DNA of 64,000 bases from Cladopsammia gracilis (GCA_022457155.1 JAJGOT010000239.1:503001-567000); one strand, 5' to 3'. Shown: positions 1-12,147, numbered from the stretch's first letter. The notes: generated by a model not told the origin, from the sequence alone. Numbers and translations are program-made.

Positions 1-800
1 CCTTCAAGCCATTTGACTCTGCTACGAATTTGGCTTCCTCTCATTACTCGTGGCGAAGCACACGAGTTATAAATCCGGCGTTGACTTTTCTTGTTTTTTT
101 TTTCGTGTCACCTTAGCGCATGCAAATTTATGCACGCATATTTAAGTCTATATAGACGACTATATGGCTTTCGGCCATGAAATACATACCGTAAAATCTC
201 TCCGTTTGTGTACTCGAGAAGCAAGATAAAGAACTACTGCGTACAACTGCACACTTTCAAGACAATTCAAGGCGTGCATGGATGGATAGGACCGTTTGAT
301 ATTGTGTTCGCCGCTTATTCCTGTGGGATTTTTGCTCTGGCAAGTTTTGTGTTTTATATATTAAACTTGCCATTTGCTTAGCGATCGAGCTCCGGGTCGA
401 GCTTAAGTGTCAGCTACTGAATCTAGTGAATGCAGTGTAGTCTTACTTTTAAACCCGTGTATACGTGAAAGCATGATGAACGGGTTATCGGCAAGGGTGT
501 TTAAATAAAATGCATTCTCTCACTCACTCACTCACTCACTCACTCGCTCCTTCCATCAGCTGTAAACTTAGTGAGCAAATGCTTTGTTACGAACACGTTT
601 CGTAACAGGAATTCAACGTGAATCCAACGATAACAATAATTAATTTGATGTAAACGAATATAGACAACAATAAGCTTACAGATGTTTCGCATTTGGAGTT
701 TTTAGTGCAACATTAAAATCGATCTAAAAGGATTTTGCAACCTAAACACGCGTTCTGATGCGTATCTAGCTTAAAATAATAAAATTTAGTTCGTAGGCAG
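1..800. other. Non-coding flank, no gene seen
   Basis: No supported coding region. The stretch is AT-rich with a short TCAC tetranucleotide run at about 517-545. A segment near 380-430 resembles one near 2890-2935 (both contain GCGATCGAG followed by AGTGTAG-like text), so part of it is probably dispersed repeat. Confidence 0.5.
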
Positions 801-801
801 T

Positions 802-874
802 ATGTGCTCTTGGACAGCGCAGTGATTGAGTTTGGCTTAGTCCCGGACGGCCCGAGTTCGAATCTCCATCAAGT
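802..874 (+). repeat. tRNA-like (SINE head) sequence
   Basis: The segment contains a Pol III B-box-like GAGTTCGAATC at 854-864 and an A-box-like stretch before it, followed by a T-rich run. The acceptor arms do not pair convincingly, so I read it as a tRNA-derived SINE head rather than a working tRNA gene. Confidence 0.35.
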
Positions 875-969
875 CCTCTTTTTTTTTCCTTTTTTTTCTT
901 TTTTCGAACTGGACATTATGAAAGTGATGTACTTTTTTTTTCGTTCGTCAAAAATCCTTACGTTTAATT

Positions 970-970
<1 letters not shown>

Positions 971-1024
<54 letters not shown>
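971..1024. repeat. (TA)n microsatellite
   Basis: Uninterrupted TA dinucleotide repeat. Any open frame across it (Ile-Tyr repeats) is an artefact. Confidence 0.95.
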
Positions 1025-1027
<3 letters not shown>

Positions 1028-1289
1028 CGTATATACGTTAATACGTATATATATTACGTATTAAAGCTTACGGCAATATTGTGTTACGCGTTACGCGTTA
1101 GCATTTCTTCTTCTCGGGTTGGCTCTTAGGAGCCTTTGATTAGATATAATTTTAAGCTTATGTTTCTCTGTAAATGCACTCAAATCACTTGGGAATCAAT
1201 GCTGCAATGAGTTAAAGGCGCCACGAGTTCAAGCTGTGTACAGCTTCTTGTTTGGGATAAATTAATGGCCCGAATTTCTCTTTCAAGCG

Positions 1290-2330
1290 TTTCTATGGTG
1301 GTTTTCGCTGAGTAATCTCCTTCAAATAAGAGCCCGTTTTGCTTCGATCAAAGAAATTATAGTTGCGTGGCCTTATCGCAATTTAATATGCGTTGTTTAC
1401 TTCGACCAAAATCTATAGCAACTAATTTTATAGATTGTTTAAGAAAATCCCACCAAGCTTGAATGGAAGTAAATGCTTTCTGGTACAATACATGTTTCTT
1501 AATAATTTCTGAGATCATATCGCAAATATTAAATTCTAAATTTAGCCTCCAAAGTCCTGGTCCACCGGAAAATGCATTATGCAAATTGAGCTTAAATCAA
1601 CAGAATCATGATCGAAAAAAAAAACAAGGCAAAATTTCCCATTTTAGAAAGGAGTCATACAAGTCCAAAGCAATAAAAAAATTATCGAAACGTGTACCGA
1701 TTGTTTTATCCGCATTAAACCATGTGCATTGTATTTGTCAGTCGGCCGTGTTTTTTTTTTTTTTTTTTTTTTTTGCGCCAGATAAATCAATAAGCGATGA
1801 ACACTGTGCAAATCTTTCAAATCCGTGGAAATTGTAGGATTTCCTCCAAACTTATCAGAAACGTTTTCAATGCAGTTAAAATCGCTAGCAATAATTTTAA
1901 AAGAGTTCGGAAAAAATATTCATGTATTGTATCATAAAAGTATTTAACCTTAAGCTTAAGTTCACTTGGATTCGTGGGTGCATAAGTAAGCTTCTTAATT
2001 ATTAACCAAATTAGTTTTCGTGTCGTCGAGTTCAGTTAAAACGCTAACAATTCTACCAGAAGAATCTTTTTTTCCATTGTAAACATTTGAAATCAGTATT
2101 TTCAGCGACAAGAATGGCAACGCCGCCTTGTTTACCAAGAGCGGGCGACCAGAAACTTTTACCGCGCCATTTAGTTGTGAGAGAATTTATCGCATTCTGT
2201 CTTCTCGCTTAAGTTTCTTGTAAACAAATAAAATCAGAACGGGAATTTTTCGCAAAATCAAAAACAGAGGGTTTTTTGGTTTCATTGCCAAAACCACGGG
2301 TATTCAAAGTTGTAAATTTAGCTCTGAATG
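1290..2330 (-). pseudogene. Degenerate LINE endonuclease (EEP) region
   Basis: Reading the minus strand from about 2330 downwards gives recognisable apurinic-like endonuclease (EEP) motifs of non-LTR retrotransposons: an LNTRG-type opening motif, ICLQET (the metal-binding Glu block), GGVAIL, and further on SDFN (catalytic Asp/Asn block). They lie in different frames separated by stops and frameshifts, so the gene is dead. It follows the zinc-knuckle fragment at 2583-2795 in the same orientation, the normal ORF1 then ORF2 order of a LINE. The exact LINE clade is not assignable by eye. Downstream reverse transcriptase was not found here. Confidence 0.6.
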
Positions 2331-2582
2331 CAAAAGCTTGGAGAAAATTCTTCTTGTAAAACTACATATTATTATTAAAATTAATATTATTATTAATGGC
2401 GCGGTAAAAATTTGCAAATTTAGACAGTTATTTGCTTTTCTGATTGTGTTTGTTTGTCCGATGTTCAGTGTTTTTCCTCTTCGGCAAAGGTTGTTCGCCG
2501 TTGGCGTGTCTTGTTTGTCTTTCTCGGTGTAGTTTTTCCAGTGACGAGGACGGGTTGTGTTGGTTCTTCGTCCTTACAAATG

Positions 2583-2795
2583 TCACATAATCATAACAGG
2601 TTCTGGACAATCAGAAGCTAGGTGTCCGGTTTGTTCGCAGTTAAAACAAATAATGTTGTGGCAAGCGTTTGTGCAAGTGCCCTGTTTGTTTTGACAATGG
2701 CGGCACGTACGAGGTTCACAATAAATAAGATCCTGGATGGACGGACGTGCACACGCACCGACGCGCCCGCGAAACATTCCGCTAGTCATGACCAT
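2583..2795 (-). pseudogene. Retroelement zinc-knuckle fragment (LINE ORF1-like)
   Basis: The minus-strand frame contains a CCHC zinc knuckle (CFNCEQTGHLASDCPEP; C-x2-C-x4-H-x4-C), preceded by another Cys-rich stretch (CRHCQNKQGTC). CCHC knuckles are typical of nucleic-acid-binding ORF1/gag proteins. It sits just upstream, in the same orientation, of the degenerate LINE endonuclease at 1290-2330, so it is most likely the ORF1 remnant of the same element. It is too short to be an intact protein. Confidence 0.6.
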
Positions 2796-2935
2796 GAAAA
2801 ATGACGGGCATAGGTTCTATGAGTACGAGGCTGCGCATCCGGGCCTTCGGCCCGGCGAGTGCTCCGCTATAACTTGCAGTTTGATTAGCGATCGAGTTTT
2901 AAAGTGCCGGCTATTGGATGTAGTCAATGTGTAGT
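2750..2935. repeat. Dispersed repeat, second copy inverted at 14321-14410
   Basis: The stretch from the GCGCCCGCGAAACATTCCGC block to the block ending GGTTCTATGAGTA recurs almost unchanged in inverted orientation at about 14325-14405. It is probably the 5' part of the LINE family seen next to it. The following 300-400 bases (to 3330) show no gene. Confidence 0.6.
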
Positions 2936-3330
2936 CGTAACTTTTTAGAAATATTTTAAGCTTATTGTTCTCCGTAAAAGCACTCCAAACACTTGGGAAT
3001 CGTTACATTTTAAGAGTGACTTTCCCTAAATACCAACTATAGCCGTGCAAGATAGAAAAATCGAAACCGTCCAAACCTTTGCCACAACAAAGACTTTAGG
3101 AAACTATTTTAGAAAATATAGGTTTCAGCTCTTTTGGATTTATATATTCCAAACAGGATAATATTTTAATATTTACCCCTGCCAGCGGCGAAAAATGCCC
3201 TTTCAGTTAGTTGGCCTCGTGTGCAAAATTTAAAAGAGGATGGGTCACTATTTCCCTACTTTAGATCCAGCGATCCTTTCTTTACCTTTTGCCGTTATTA
3301 TAATCTAATAATATGCAAATTAAAAAAAAA

Positions 3331-3522
3331 GTGGCTGTCAAAATCTTGTTGCCATGCAAACAACAAGTCAAGTGACCAATAAAATGTCATAACAAATTGT
3401 TGCCAGATACATTTTAGGAGCATTCACGAAGTTTGATGGCGTTTGATTTCGTATTACAAAAAATGTTATGAATGTTGAAAGTTAGCGCGAGCACTTTATC
3501 CCCCCCCCCCCCCCCCCCCCAG
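3331..3522 (+). repeat. Truncated MITE copy ending in poly-C
   Basis: The stretch matches the right half of the MITE at 4971-5586 (same GTGGCTGTCAAAATCTTGTT start, same GTTAGCGCG-AGCACTTT before a long C-run at 3501-3520). Its left end is missing. Confidence 0.7.
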
Positions 3523-3988
3523 GCAAAGTAGGAATAAACTATCAATTTCATCTCCACTTGCACTAAGCAACCGAACGCTCAAAGGCCTAAATGTACTATG
3601 TACATTTTTTTTTTGCCACATATTGTCGGTATCACAACATTTTAAAAAAGGCTCCAAAGTACATTATGTATGTAAGTGAATAGTGTTGCAAGTAAAATAG
3701 TAGTAGTGCAATATTTGTAAGCAGTGTTGTAAGTTATTGATGAAAATTGATTAAAATTAAAAAAAAAATGTATGTAAGTTATATCCTAGATAAAAAATTA
3801 CCCTTTTCCACAATATCTGAATTTACGACGACTTGATAGACATGGAAAACGGTACCTCGTCACCTTAATATCCAAGAAACGTTTTGATGAGCTGAGCAAC
3901 CGCTTACAAACATACTGCATGTAACGTGCAAAGTGGAACGTCCTTTCATCTCGAGGTGAAATCTGTCTATGATGATTTCTTTTCTCAG

Positions 3989-4320
3989 GCATCTTAACCT
4001 TCGGACGTACAAAAGGGGGTGGATACCACCTCTTCCATTTTTCAAGAACATTCTTTGTCAGAATATGCCGTCTTTTGTAGCTATTCGCGTTGACAAAGCT
4101 TCCAGTGAGATTAGGTTGCTAAGGTATTGTAACGAGATATGACGTCTACATATCGCGTTCAGCCATCATTGATAAAATGCGTGCTTTTTACCTTCTCATT
4201 TTTTTGCTGAAGTTTAAATACTACCAAAAAAAGCGGCAAAATGTTTAATTATATCGTTTTTTTTATATCTAGCAGAAAAAATAATTCAATTTCTAAATTT
4301 TGATTAAAATCCAAGATGCC
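3989..4320 (+). repeat. Diverged copy of TTAACCCTCGGACGTACA MITE family
   Basis: It begins with a TTAACCTTCGGACGTACA variant of the terminal repeat and shares the internal landmarks (ATGCCGT, GTAACGAGATATGACGTC, AAAATGTTTAATT, AAAATCCAAGATG) with copies at 9930-10486 and 16495-17045. The right terminal repeat is missing. It lies 0.2 kb upstream of the GPCR start. Confidence 0.65.
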
Positions 4321-4538
4321 AAAAAACTGAAAGAAAAGTAAACAGTCATTGTAAAATATATCTCTATCAAAATGTCAGATGGCTAACTAACGAGTATTCT
4401 AAAAGTTGTCCAATGTTACTTTTAACAGGGAGAAGGTTGCATCAAATGGTTATCAACAATAACTAGGTTTTGAAATATTTATGCCTAGGTATCAATAAAA
4501 ACAACAAGTGGAAACAAATCGAATAAACTCCAGAAGCC

Positions 4539-4651
4539 ATGTCGGAATCAGCTCACATAGCGACAACAACGGTACAGTCCTTACTCATCATCTTAAACAT
4601 CACAGGGAACTCTTTGGTTTGTGTCATCATAGTGAAGAATCAAGAGATGAG
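4539..4651 (+). CDS. Class A GPCR copy 1, coding exon 1 (N-terminus, TM1)
   Basis: This is the first coding exon of a rhodopsin-like GPCR assembled from four exons (4539-4651, 5699-5972, 11075-11317, 20872-21207; 321 aa in total). The exon encodes an N-terminus of about 11 residues with no signal peptide, then TM1 with the class A GNSLVC motif (Asn1.50). It ends in KNQEM plus the first two bases of an Arg codon at a GTATGT donor. The ATG at 4539 is chosen because the paralogue at 61861 starts at the same place and the sequence diverges upstream of both. The family resembles neuropeptide-type receptors (NPFF/QRFP/galanin-like) expanded in cnidarians; the ligand cannot be inferred. It should act at the plasma membrane through G proteins. 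Confidence 0.85.
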
Positions 4652-4970
4652 GTATGTCACAACAAGGCACAAACGTCGAGGCACAACGTTTGTAGACAAA
4701 TAATGTAATGCCCTGGTGGTACAATAGCAGCTGAATTCAAAATTCAAGAAAAATCGTAGATTCCATTCCACAAAATTCAGAAAAAACAAACAATACAATT
4801 TCACTCTCTGATATATTTCACTGTTAATGAAATGCATTGTCATCAGATCTGACATAAATATTCAAAGAAGCATTATCCCAAGCTAATAAGTACATATTAT
4901 ATCAACGATTGCATCAAGATTTGCAGACATTCATTGAATGTTCTTTTCTCTTGTATTTTCCCTATGAATT

Positions 4971-5586
4971 TTAACCCTATTCGGCCTGGGCTTTTTTTGA
5001 GTTTCTGAGCCTGGGGGGGGGGGGGGGGGGGGGGGGGCACATTGTGCCCCCCCTTCGTAACTTCAAGAACATTAAGGCTATGACAATGAAACCTAGAGGG
5101 TACATAGTACGTCCAAAATTGTCTCATTTGCGGTCCGCATAATGGAACGATGACGTCATATGACGTAGTAATTAGGTAATTAGTTATGCGGCCGCCATCT
5201 TGGATCCGCCATCTTGGATTTCTGAATTTTTTCAAAACCTCTTAAAAACCGTCCAAATTCACCCAAAATTAATCAAAACCAATAAATAAACGCTAAATGA
5301 CGTAAAAATATAAAAGTTACACCAATAAACATTGTTTTTCTTCATTCAAAGGTATAAATATGCAATTTTCAAAAAACATGGCTGTCAAAATCTTGTTGCC
5401 ATGGAAACATCAAGTCACGTGATCAAAAAATTGTCATATGAAATTGTTGCCAGATAAATTTTAGGAAAAGTCACAAAGTTTGATGGCGTTTGCATACATA
5501 TTAAGGAAGTTATGAATGTTGAAAGTTAGCGCGGGCACTTTGTGCCCCCCTCCCCCCCCCCCCCCCCCCAGGCCGAATAGGGTTAA
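4971..5586. mobile_element. TTAA-bounded MITE in GPCR intron 1
   Basis: A 616-bp element with terminal inverted repeats TTAACCCTATTCGGCCTGGG and CCCAGGCCGAATAGGGTTAA, a TTAA at each end (piggyBac-type target), a long G-run next to the left TIR and a C-run next to the right TIR. It contains TGACGTCA-like palindromes and repeated GCCATCTTGGAT blocks, and no transposase. It lies entirely inside intron 1 of GPCR copy 1. Confidence 0.8.
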
Positions 5587-5698
5587 ATACATTTCAGAAT
5601 GGGTAGCTTCTAAGTCGAAATTACCTCTAAAGTAGGTTTAAAAAGTTAACAATTAATATGCAGACTAACATTCTATATGGATTGCTCATTTTGCGCAG

Positions 5699-5972
5699 GA
5701 CATCAATGATCAACTACCTTTTGATGAACTTAGCCGTTGCAGACATGACCGTGGGCATATTGTTTTCACCGACTTTCATTTTTATGGAAACTTTCTCCCA
5801 CCCAGTTGGGGTGGGTGGTAATGTGCTATGCAAACTGCTGACGGCTGGAACCTGGGCCTGGGTTGGATCTTGCGCGTCTGTATTCTCTTTGGTTGCCATA
5901 GCAATTGAACGGTACTATGCTGTTGTTCATCCCCATGGAAATAAAGGAAGGCTAACTAAGCGCAAATTAAAG
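5699..5972 (+). CDS. Class A GPCR copy 1, coding exon 2 (TM2-TM3)
   Basis: The exon starts after a TTTTGCGCAG acceptor and completes the split Arg codon from exon 1. It encodes TM2 (NYLLMNLAVADM, with Asp2.50), extracellular loop 1 with the conserved TM3 Cys (LCKLL), and TM3 ending in the ERY variant of the DRY motif (AIAIERYYAVVHP), then a basic second intracellular loop. It ends in phase 0 at AAAG/GTATTT. All hallmark residues of a functional class A receptor in this section are present. Confidence 0.88.
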
Positions 5973-5984
5973 GTATTTTGAATT

Positions 5985-6346
5985 TTCTGTGAAGAAAAAT
6001 GCGTTTTTTTCACCTTTTTCAGCGAAAACACATATGAAATGCTACCAAAAGCACCAACATGTTTAATTGTATGTTATATTGCAACTCTAGCAAACAATAT
6101 TTGCAATTTCCGCATTTTCCCCATAAATTTGAATTTTTAGTAAAATCCAAGATGGCGGCCATCTTGGCGGCCATTTTGGATGACGTCACAGACCCCAACA
6201 GCGCCCCAAGCCATAATATTTACCTTGACTGGTAGAGCACATCGCGGGGGGTTGCAACTCCCTACCCAAGGGGGTAGGGAGTTGCAACCCCCCCCCCCCT
6301 TGCACCACGTTTGGGGTATAAGTTTACGTGTACGTCCGAGGGTTAA
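5985..6346 (+). repeat. Right half of TTAA MITE family
   Basis: Shares the GATGGCGGCCATCTTGGCGG block, GATGACGTCA palindrome, CACATCGCGGG and terminal GTACGTCCGAGGGTTAA with the copies at 9930-10486 and 16495-17045. The left end is missing and it starts only 13 bp after exon 2. From 6347 to 7030 I see no gene. Confidence 0.75.
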
Positions 6347-7030
6347 TTAACGACGCTTGCTGTAAGAAGCCTTTAGTTAGCTTGCATGACCGAATGTTTA
6401 TACGGGTAATTGTAAATTGTAATTGGGTTTTATAAAAAATCTAAATTATTATGACACATGAAAAATAGGAGAATATTTTCTGCTAAAGTTGTAAACTATG
6501 ATATGGTTAAACATTTTGCTGCTTTTTGCACCGTTCTATATGCTTTATTAAGGTGATTCCACTGTTTTGAATTGCGCATCACTTACTGCGCATAACTTCG
6601 TACGTCATTAGCGCGTGCACGAGCACGCGCACATTTAGAACATGGAGGTTCCTTTGATACTAAGCTCGCTAAAAAAAATAAGTGGCTGTTTTCTCGTAAA
6701 CGAGCACGCGCACCCCACCTTTTTCTCCGCCCTTTCTAATCAAGTAGCCAAAAATGAGAGAAATAGATCTGAACTGCAGTTTCTCTGTTTTGCATTTTAA
6801 TAATCAGGAAAGCGGATTTGTCTGATATGCGCCTAACGCTGAGCCTCCCCTGTCTAAAACGAATGTAAAAGTTTACCTATGTCCAACGCAATGTATGCGA
6901 TGTCTTCTTTCGCATGTTCAAATGATGGCAATGCACTTCTATAACAACAGTGCTAAAAGGCCAAAATAGGGCATATTCGATGCCTGACAGCTCATTAAAC
7001 ACCACTGGCACCCACATTTTTTTTTTTATT

Positions 7031-8320
7031 TTAACCCTAGCCAGACCGTGGGGGGGGGGGGGGGGGGGGAAGGGCTTTTGGAGCCCGCTCGAACTTTGAA
7101 GTTGTTTCGTTTCAAAACGGTCGATGCAATGACCACCAAATTTGGTGACTTTTCCTAAACTGTATCTGGAAACATTTTCCCGTTAGCGTCCTTTGTCCAC
7201 CGACATTGACGTTTCCATAGCAACCGCTTTTTGACACCTATGTTTTACAAAATTAGCATTTTTCCCTTTAATCAAGATTATTTCAAAGTTTTCTTATTGA
7301 ATTAATATTTTCCACTTAATTTAGCGATAATTGATCAAATTATGTATAATTGTTTATTAATTAAGGTTAAATAACTGTAATTTTTGGAAAACGTGGAATA
7401 TGAAATGTCAAAATCCAGGATGGCGGATCGAAGTTTCACTAAAGGTCTTTTCTCTCTATAATTTTATTATTGGTTCATATTTTGGATTGTAAAACATTTG
7501 CCCACAATAAACTAAGCTTTAGCAGTCCATTTGCTTCATTTTTCGGTGTTTTTACCGAAATAAACACGTTTGGACTAATTCAAGATGGCGGATCCAAGAT
7601 GGCGGATCCAAGATGGCGGACAATAAAATGGGAAATTCATTTACCTGTCTGTGTAATTCAATTATCTCTAAACATTTATTGTCAAAATATCATAAAAATG
7701 TCCTTTTCACTTGAGAAAGCTTTTTTGAATTCATTAGGTACATGAAAAGCCATAATTTGCAAAGTTATCTGTTCCAGTTTTTAAGAAAATGTACACATCA
7801 CTTCTATGACGTCACATGCTGTTACCATGGCAATAAAGCGTACGAATTCATTAATTTTCACTCATGCATCAATATGTGAAAGTTTGGCATGAACACTACC
7901 GTTTGTTTCAGAGATATGCCTTATAGAACGTTTCAGTTGGTTATTTCATTGTATATGACGTCATAATGACGTTACTGTTATTGTTAACAACAAAAACAGT
8001 GTTAGTAAACATAAGACTTTTATCAAATAGGTAGCTGTTAAAGTATCGTTGTTATATGTTCAAAATTGAGAAAATATTGATGAAAGACTGTTTTAGCCAA
8101 TAACATCGACTATATGACGTCATAATGACGTCACGTTACGTAATTATGACACCAAAGTACCTGTAGTTACTAGAATTCACGACAACATTATTCTGTGTAA
8201 ATTTGGTGGCCATAGCGTAAGCGGTTTCATAGTTACATGGGGGGTTGGGGCTTCTGGAGCTTCCCCCCCCCCCCCTCCGGTCCCAGACGGTCAAAAAAAG
8301 CCCGGTCTGGATAGGGTTAA
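7031..8320. mobile_element. 1.3-kb TTAA-bounded non-autonomous transposon
   Basis: Terminal inverted repeats TTAACCCTAGCCAGACC and GGTCTGGATAGGGTTAA lie between TTAA sites, with a G-run (about 7050) inside the left TIR and a C-run (about 8265) inside the right one. The interior holds repeated AAGATGGCGGATCC blocks and several TGACGTCA palindromes (about 7808, 7957, 8113, 8128). No transposase frame is visible. Located in GPCR intron 2. Confidence 0.75.
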
Positions 8321-8609
8321 AGTTGAAGTTCTCGTATAATGAATATCTCGTAGACAAAGTTTGAACAAGAATCTATTTAAGTTCTATTTCTGTGCAATCG
8401 CCTCAAACGAAATAAGGTGAAAAACACTCAATTTCGTTCAAAAATACCTTAACATCATACTACTTATGACGTCATATCTCGTCACCGCATCAACCGATTC
8501 TCGCATAAGTTAACAAAAATGTGTCTCAACGATAACCTGATTGTTACCTATGCTTACAATAAATGGTCCTGACGAAATCGGAGAATAACTTTAAGTGGGG
8601 TGGCCTCAT

Positions 8610-8790
8610 ACACCTTATTCCAAAATGGTGGGCAATTTATTATTCTTTTGTATGCATTTCAATTAGCCCTCTTTGCCTCATTTTCGAGTGAAAATTTTGT
8701 TGTATTTTGCACACGCGGACGAGACAACAAGGGCTAATTAACATACATATAAAAGAACAATAAATAGACCACCATTTTGGAATAAGGTGT
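8610..8790. repeat. Foldback MITE
   Basis: Imperfect palindrome with outer arms ACACCTTATTCCAAAATGGTGG and its reverse complement at 8769-8790, and inner arms around AATTAGCCCT/AGGGCTAATT. Located in GPCR intron 2; no coding content. Confidence 0.7.
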
Positions 8791-9298
8791 ATTCATCCCC
8801 AACTGCTTGTCCGTCCGAGGGCTTATGTCAAAAGTTGGAATATTTTCTTTGCCTTCGCAAAGCCAGACAGATAAAATCTTCCAAGCAACACGATAACAGA
8901 ATTAATCGTGGTATTGTGTTTGGAATAATCAGGCCTGAGACCCAAGACATTAGATTTATTAACAGTGTGAAAATGGACAATATATTTCCACGGTTTAAAA
9001 AGCAGGAAAGTGTTTTTGTTTCCGTGCTATGAGTTGAGCTATGTTCTCAGGTTCTTCAGTTGTATCACGAAAAATGTTCTCTGCTTAAAAATTTAAAAAC
9101 TGTGAGCTTTAGACAACTGTCCTGATGTCTTCAACGGATAGAAAAACTGAAGAAAGCGAATGTGCATAAATAATTTCAAAAGTAAAAAAAAAATACAAAA
9201 GTGAAAGAATGTAAAAACTAAAAAAAAATTAAAACGTGGGAATGTCAATGTTTATTTAAAATAAAGCGATATTGAATGGGAAGCAGGTCTGAGTTATT

Positions 9299-9681
9299 GG
9301 CTGTGTTTTCACGAGGCGGTTTTTCTCGCTTAACATTCCTGTAGGTAATTTGCTTACTGACCGCGTTAAGCAGCTTAAAAAATTTATGCGTTTTCACGGA
9401 CAGAACTTTATTCATTTTTCTTATACCATGCGCGATATATTTTCTTTTGTTAAAACAATAGAAAATTAGAACACAAAAGAACGACAATACAATGCCCTTC
9501 TTTGTTGTTTAATTGCCGACAAGCTTAAGCGACCTGGTTTGGTGGCTTAAATTTAATGAGAATTCTATTGTAGTTCGCCAACTCGCTTAACTTTAAGCGA
9601 GTTGGACAAGCAACTGTTTTCACGAGATTTCCGACTGTCACTCGCTCAGCGACTTGAAAAATCGCTCGTGAAAACACGGCC
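9299..9681. mobile_element. 383-bp MITE, copy 1
   Basis: Terminal inverted repeats GGCTGTGTTTTCACGAG and CTCGTGAAAACACGGCC, flanked by the 3-bp direct repeat ATT. A second copy of the same length lies at 12148-12530. The minus-strand open frame inside is not a gene, because the same frame recurs only where the repeat recurs. Confidence 0.85.
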
Positions 9682-9929
9682 ATTGTCAGCGTCAACAGTT
9701 TTTTACATTGACTTTCACACGTTTTAAATCGTTTTGTAGTTTTAACATTCTTTCGCTTTTGTCATATTTTAACTTTTAATTATGTATGCACCTTCGCTTT
9801 CTCCAGGTTTTATATCCGTTGAAGACAACAGGACGGTTATCGAAAGCTCATAGTTTTAATTTTTTCAGCAGAGAACGTTATTTTCACTTTTTAAGTATTA
9901 TGAATCCAGGTTACGGATCTTTTATTTTC

Positions 9930-10486
9930 TTAACCCTCGGACGTACAAGGGGAGGGGGGGGGGAGTGTGGTTGCCACCCCATTAAGGTTTTCTCGGCCCA
10001 TATTTTCAAGACCTTTTAAGATTAACACATGCCGTTTCCAGTAGCTGTTCGTTTATCCCTGAGACACATTTTGGTAAAGTTTGTCGACAACCGTTTGCTG
10101 TGGTAACGAGATATGACGTCATAAGTAACAGGTGGTCAAGCCATTTTTAAACAAAAAAGCGTGTTTTTCACCTTTTTTTCAGCTACCAAAAACATCAAAA
10201 TGTTTAATTGTATGTTATTTTGCAACTCTAGCAAACAATATTTGCAATCTCCGCATTTTTCCGATAAAGTTTTTGTAAAATCCAAGATGGCGGCTATTTT
10301 GGATGACGTCACGGACCCCCAGCGGTGCCACAACCCATAATATTTACCATATCTTGTAGAACACACCGCGGGCTATCTATTAGATGTAAAATATTTCCGA
10401 AATATTGCAACATTGCAAAAATCCCCCCTCCCCCCCGTACCAGGGTTGGTGTATAAGTTTGCGTGTACGTCCGATCCGAGTGTTAA
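9930..10486 (+). mobile_element. Near-complete TTAA MITE (CGGACGTACA family)
   Basis: Bounded by TTAA with left TIR TTAACCCTCGGACGTACA and a slightly disturbed right TIR (GTGTACGTCCGATCCGAG then TGTTAA). It contains G- and C-runs next to the ends, TATGACGTCATA and GATGACGTCACG palindromes and an AAGATGGCGGC block. Located in GPCR intron 2. The next stretch to 11074 is plain intron sequence without recognisable features. Confidence 0.8.
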
Positions 10487-11074
10487 AGATACACGTGTTA
10501 TCAAAATTTAGCGAAGAAAATTTAATTTTAAATTCGATTCATTTAGTGATTTTGTTGCATTTTTGATGAAATCAATTAAAATCACGAGCTTCCATATTGT
10601 TTGTATTTTTTTTTTCTCCAAGGTTTTTAATAGCAGATGTTATCCCATAGAATGTCACTAGCCAGACTAAACGAACGAACATTTTTAATCTCACTGACAG
10701 CCTCAGTCTCGAAAGAAAATAAAAATGTTGGTTATTTGTTCCCGATTTAAATTTAAGAGTAGGGAAAAAATCCAAACTTGATTAATTAGTCATTCTTGCC
10801 ATTAACCACTGTAACCCCTAGAAGCTACATCTACTATGCACAGTAAGATAGCATTCTTGTGGTGTAAGCTTTATCCGTTAACCGCTTTCATCCAACTATC
10901 TTTCGCGTGTTTGACTTTGCTGTTATTATGAAACCTCTATCCTTATTCCTTATAAATTCATTGAGCAGGGCTGTTTAATGTAAATAATTCTCTGCCACCT
11001 CCTACTTTGGACATACAGTGGTTTAAAAAAAAAATGGGAAACCACATGATACATTTTACTTGATATAATTTTAG

Positions 11075-11317
11075 GTGATTATATCTTGTTCCTGGATCTT
11101 TGGAGTATTTATGAATATCCCAACGGCCCTGGTTTGGAAGTATTCGAAGGAATTGGGAGAGTGCGTTGACATGTGGCCAGCAAATTGGTTGAGCAAGGCT
11201 GATAGCATGACTTGGTTTCTGCTGATGGGACTTTTCCCAGTTTCTTTGATGGCTGCTCTATATATCCGTGTCGTCTACACGTTGTGGTTCAAACGTGGAG
11301 AGCCTAGACAACAACAG
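11075..11317 (+). CDS. Class A GPCR copy 1, coding exon 3 (TM4-TM5)
   Basis: A phase-0 exon of 81 codons between a TTTTAG acceptor and a CAG/GTTTGA donor. It encodes TM4 (IISCSWIFGVFMNIP, with Trp4.50), extracellular loop 2 with the Cys that should bond to TM3 (GECVDMW), and TM5 (FLLMGLFPVSLMAALYIRVV, with Pro5.50), then the start of intracellular loop 3. The GTG at the exon start is Val, not an initiator. The paralogous exon is at 63066-63311. Confidence 0.88.
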
Positions 11318-11400
11318 GTTTGAAATAAGATCTTAAGAGTAGTTCTCTGTAAGAATCGAGAACAGTGGGAAACGAAAAATTTGACCCACCTTTATATTTT

Positions 11401-11545
11401 GCATGCAGATAGGTCTGCAGGGGGGATATTCAAAAAAGACCTTTGTCAAGGTCGTTTCTTCTTTGTTGCCATGGTAACACTAGATGTTTGTTGCTGCCAC
11501 TAAACCCAATTTTGACCTCACAAACTTCCTTCTCCAGCCCATTAA
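11401..11545. repeat. Dispersed repeat, inverted partner at 17046-17225
   Basis: The stretch around GACCTTTGTCAAGGTCGTTTCTTC and TGTTGCTGCCACTAAACCCA recurs in inverted orientation at about 17075-17215, with the CATGCAGATAGGTCTGCAGG-like end at its far side. The family is unidentified. From 11546 to 12147 nothing else is recognisable. Confidence 0.6.
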
Positions 11546-12147
11546 TACTGTTGTGTACCAAATCAAGACTTTCACCAGATGTAAAACCTTTATTCGAGTT
11601 TATATTTATGCATGTGGCATTTTGTTATATCAACTGTACATGAACTTAACTGTCAAACAACTTGATGGTGTTTTAGCCATTTTAGTTGACAAGTAAGACT
11701 AGCAATACCTTTTGTTGAATTTTTCCAAAAGTACGTCGATTCTAGAACTCAAACTACAGTCGGAATGTGTTTCTGTTTAAATTGCTCATTTTCGCTAGAA
11801 AATAACCAAATATTGGGACTGAAGTGCAGATCTAATGGTTTAACTGTGCATTAGGGTGTTTAGCATTAGAAAAATAAACGTGATATAACAAAATATGGGG
11901 GGAGGGGTGGGTAAGTTATATGTAAGTCACATTGTAAGAGAAACAGCTCTTGGTTTGATATAATGCAATCGGTCTTTTATTTTTTTAAAGTCGACCTTAT
12001 GGCCAATGATGACCATATCACTCTAAGAAGAGAAATGATCAATTTGCGATAAAAGTTATTCCTATTTGACCAAGCAAACGCTCTACATGGGTAAGCTTGT
12101 AAACGTATTTTTATTGCAAGAACCCTCAAAAAAGAAAAAGACTCAAT

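Noticed and set aside
7031..8320. Telomere-like sequence from TTAACCCT ends
   Set aside because: CCCTAA is not repeated in tandem; the resemblance is limited to the terminal 8 bp of the MITE ends.
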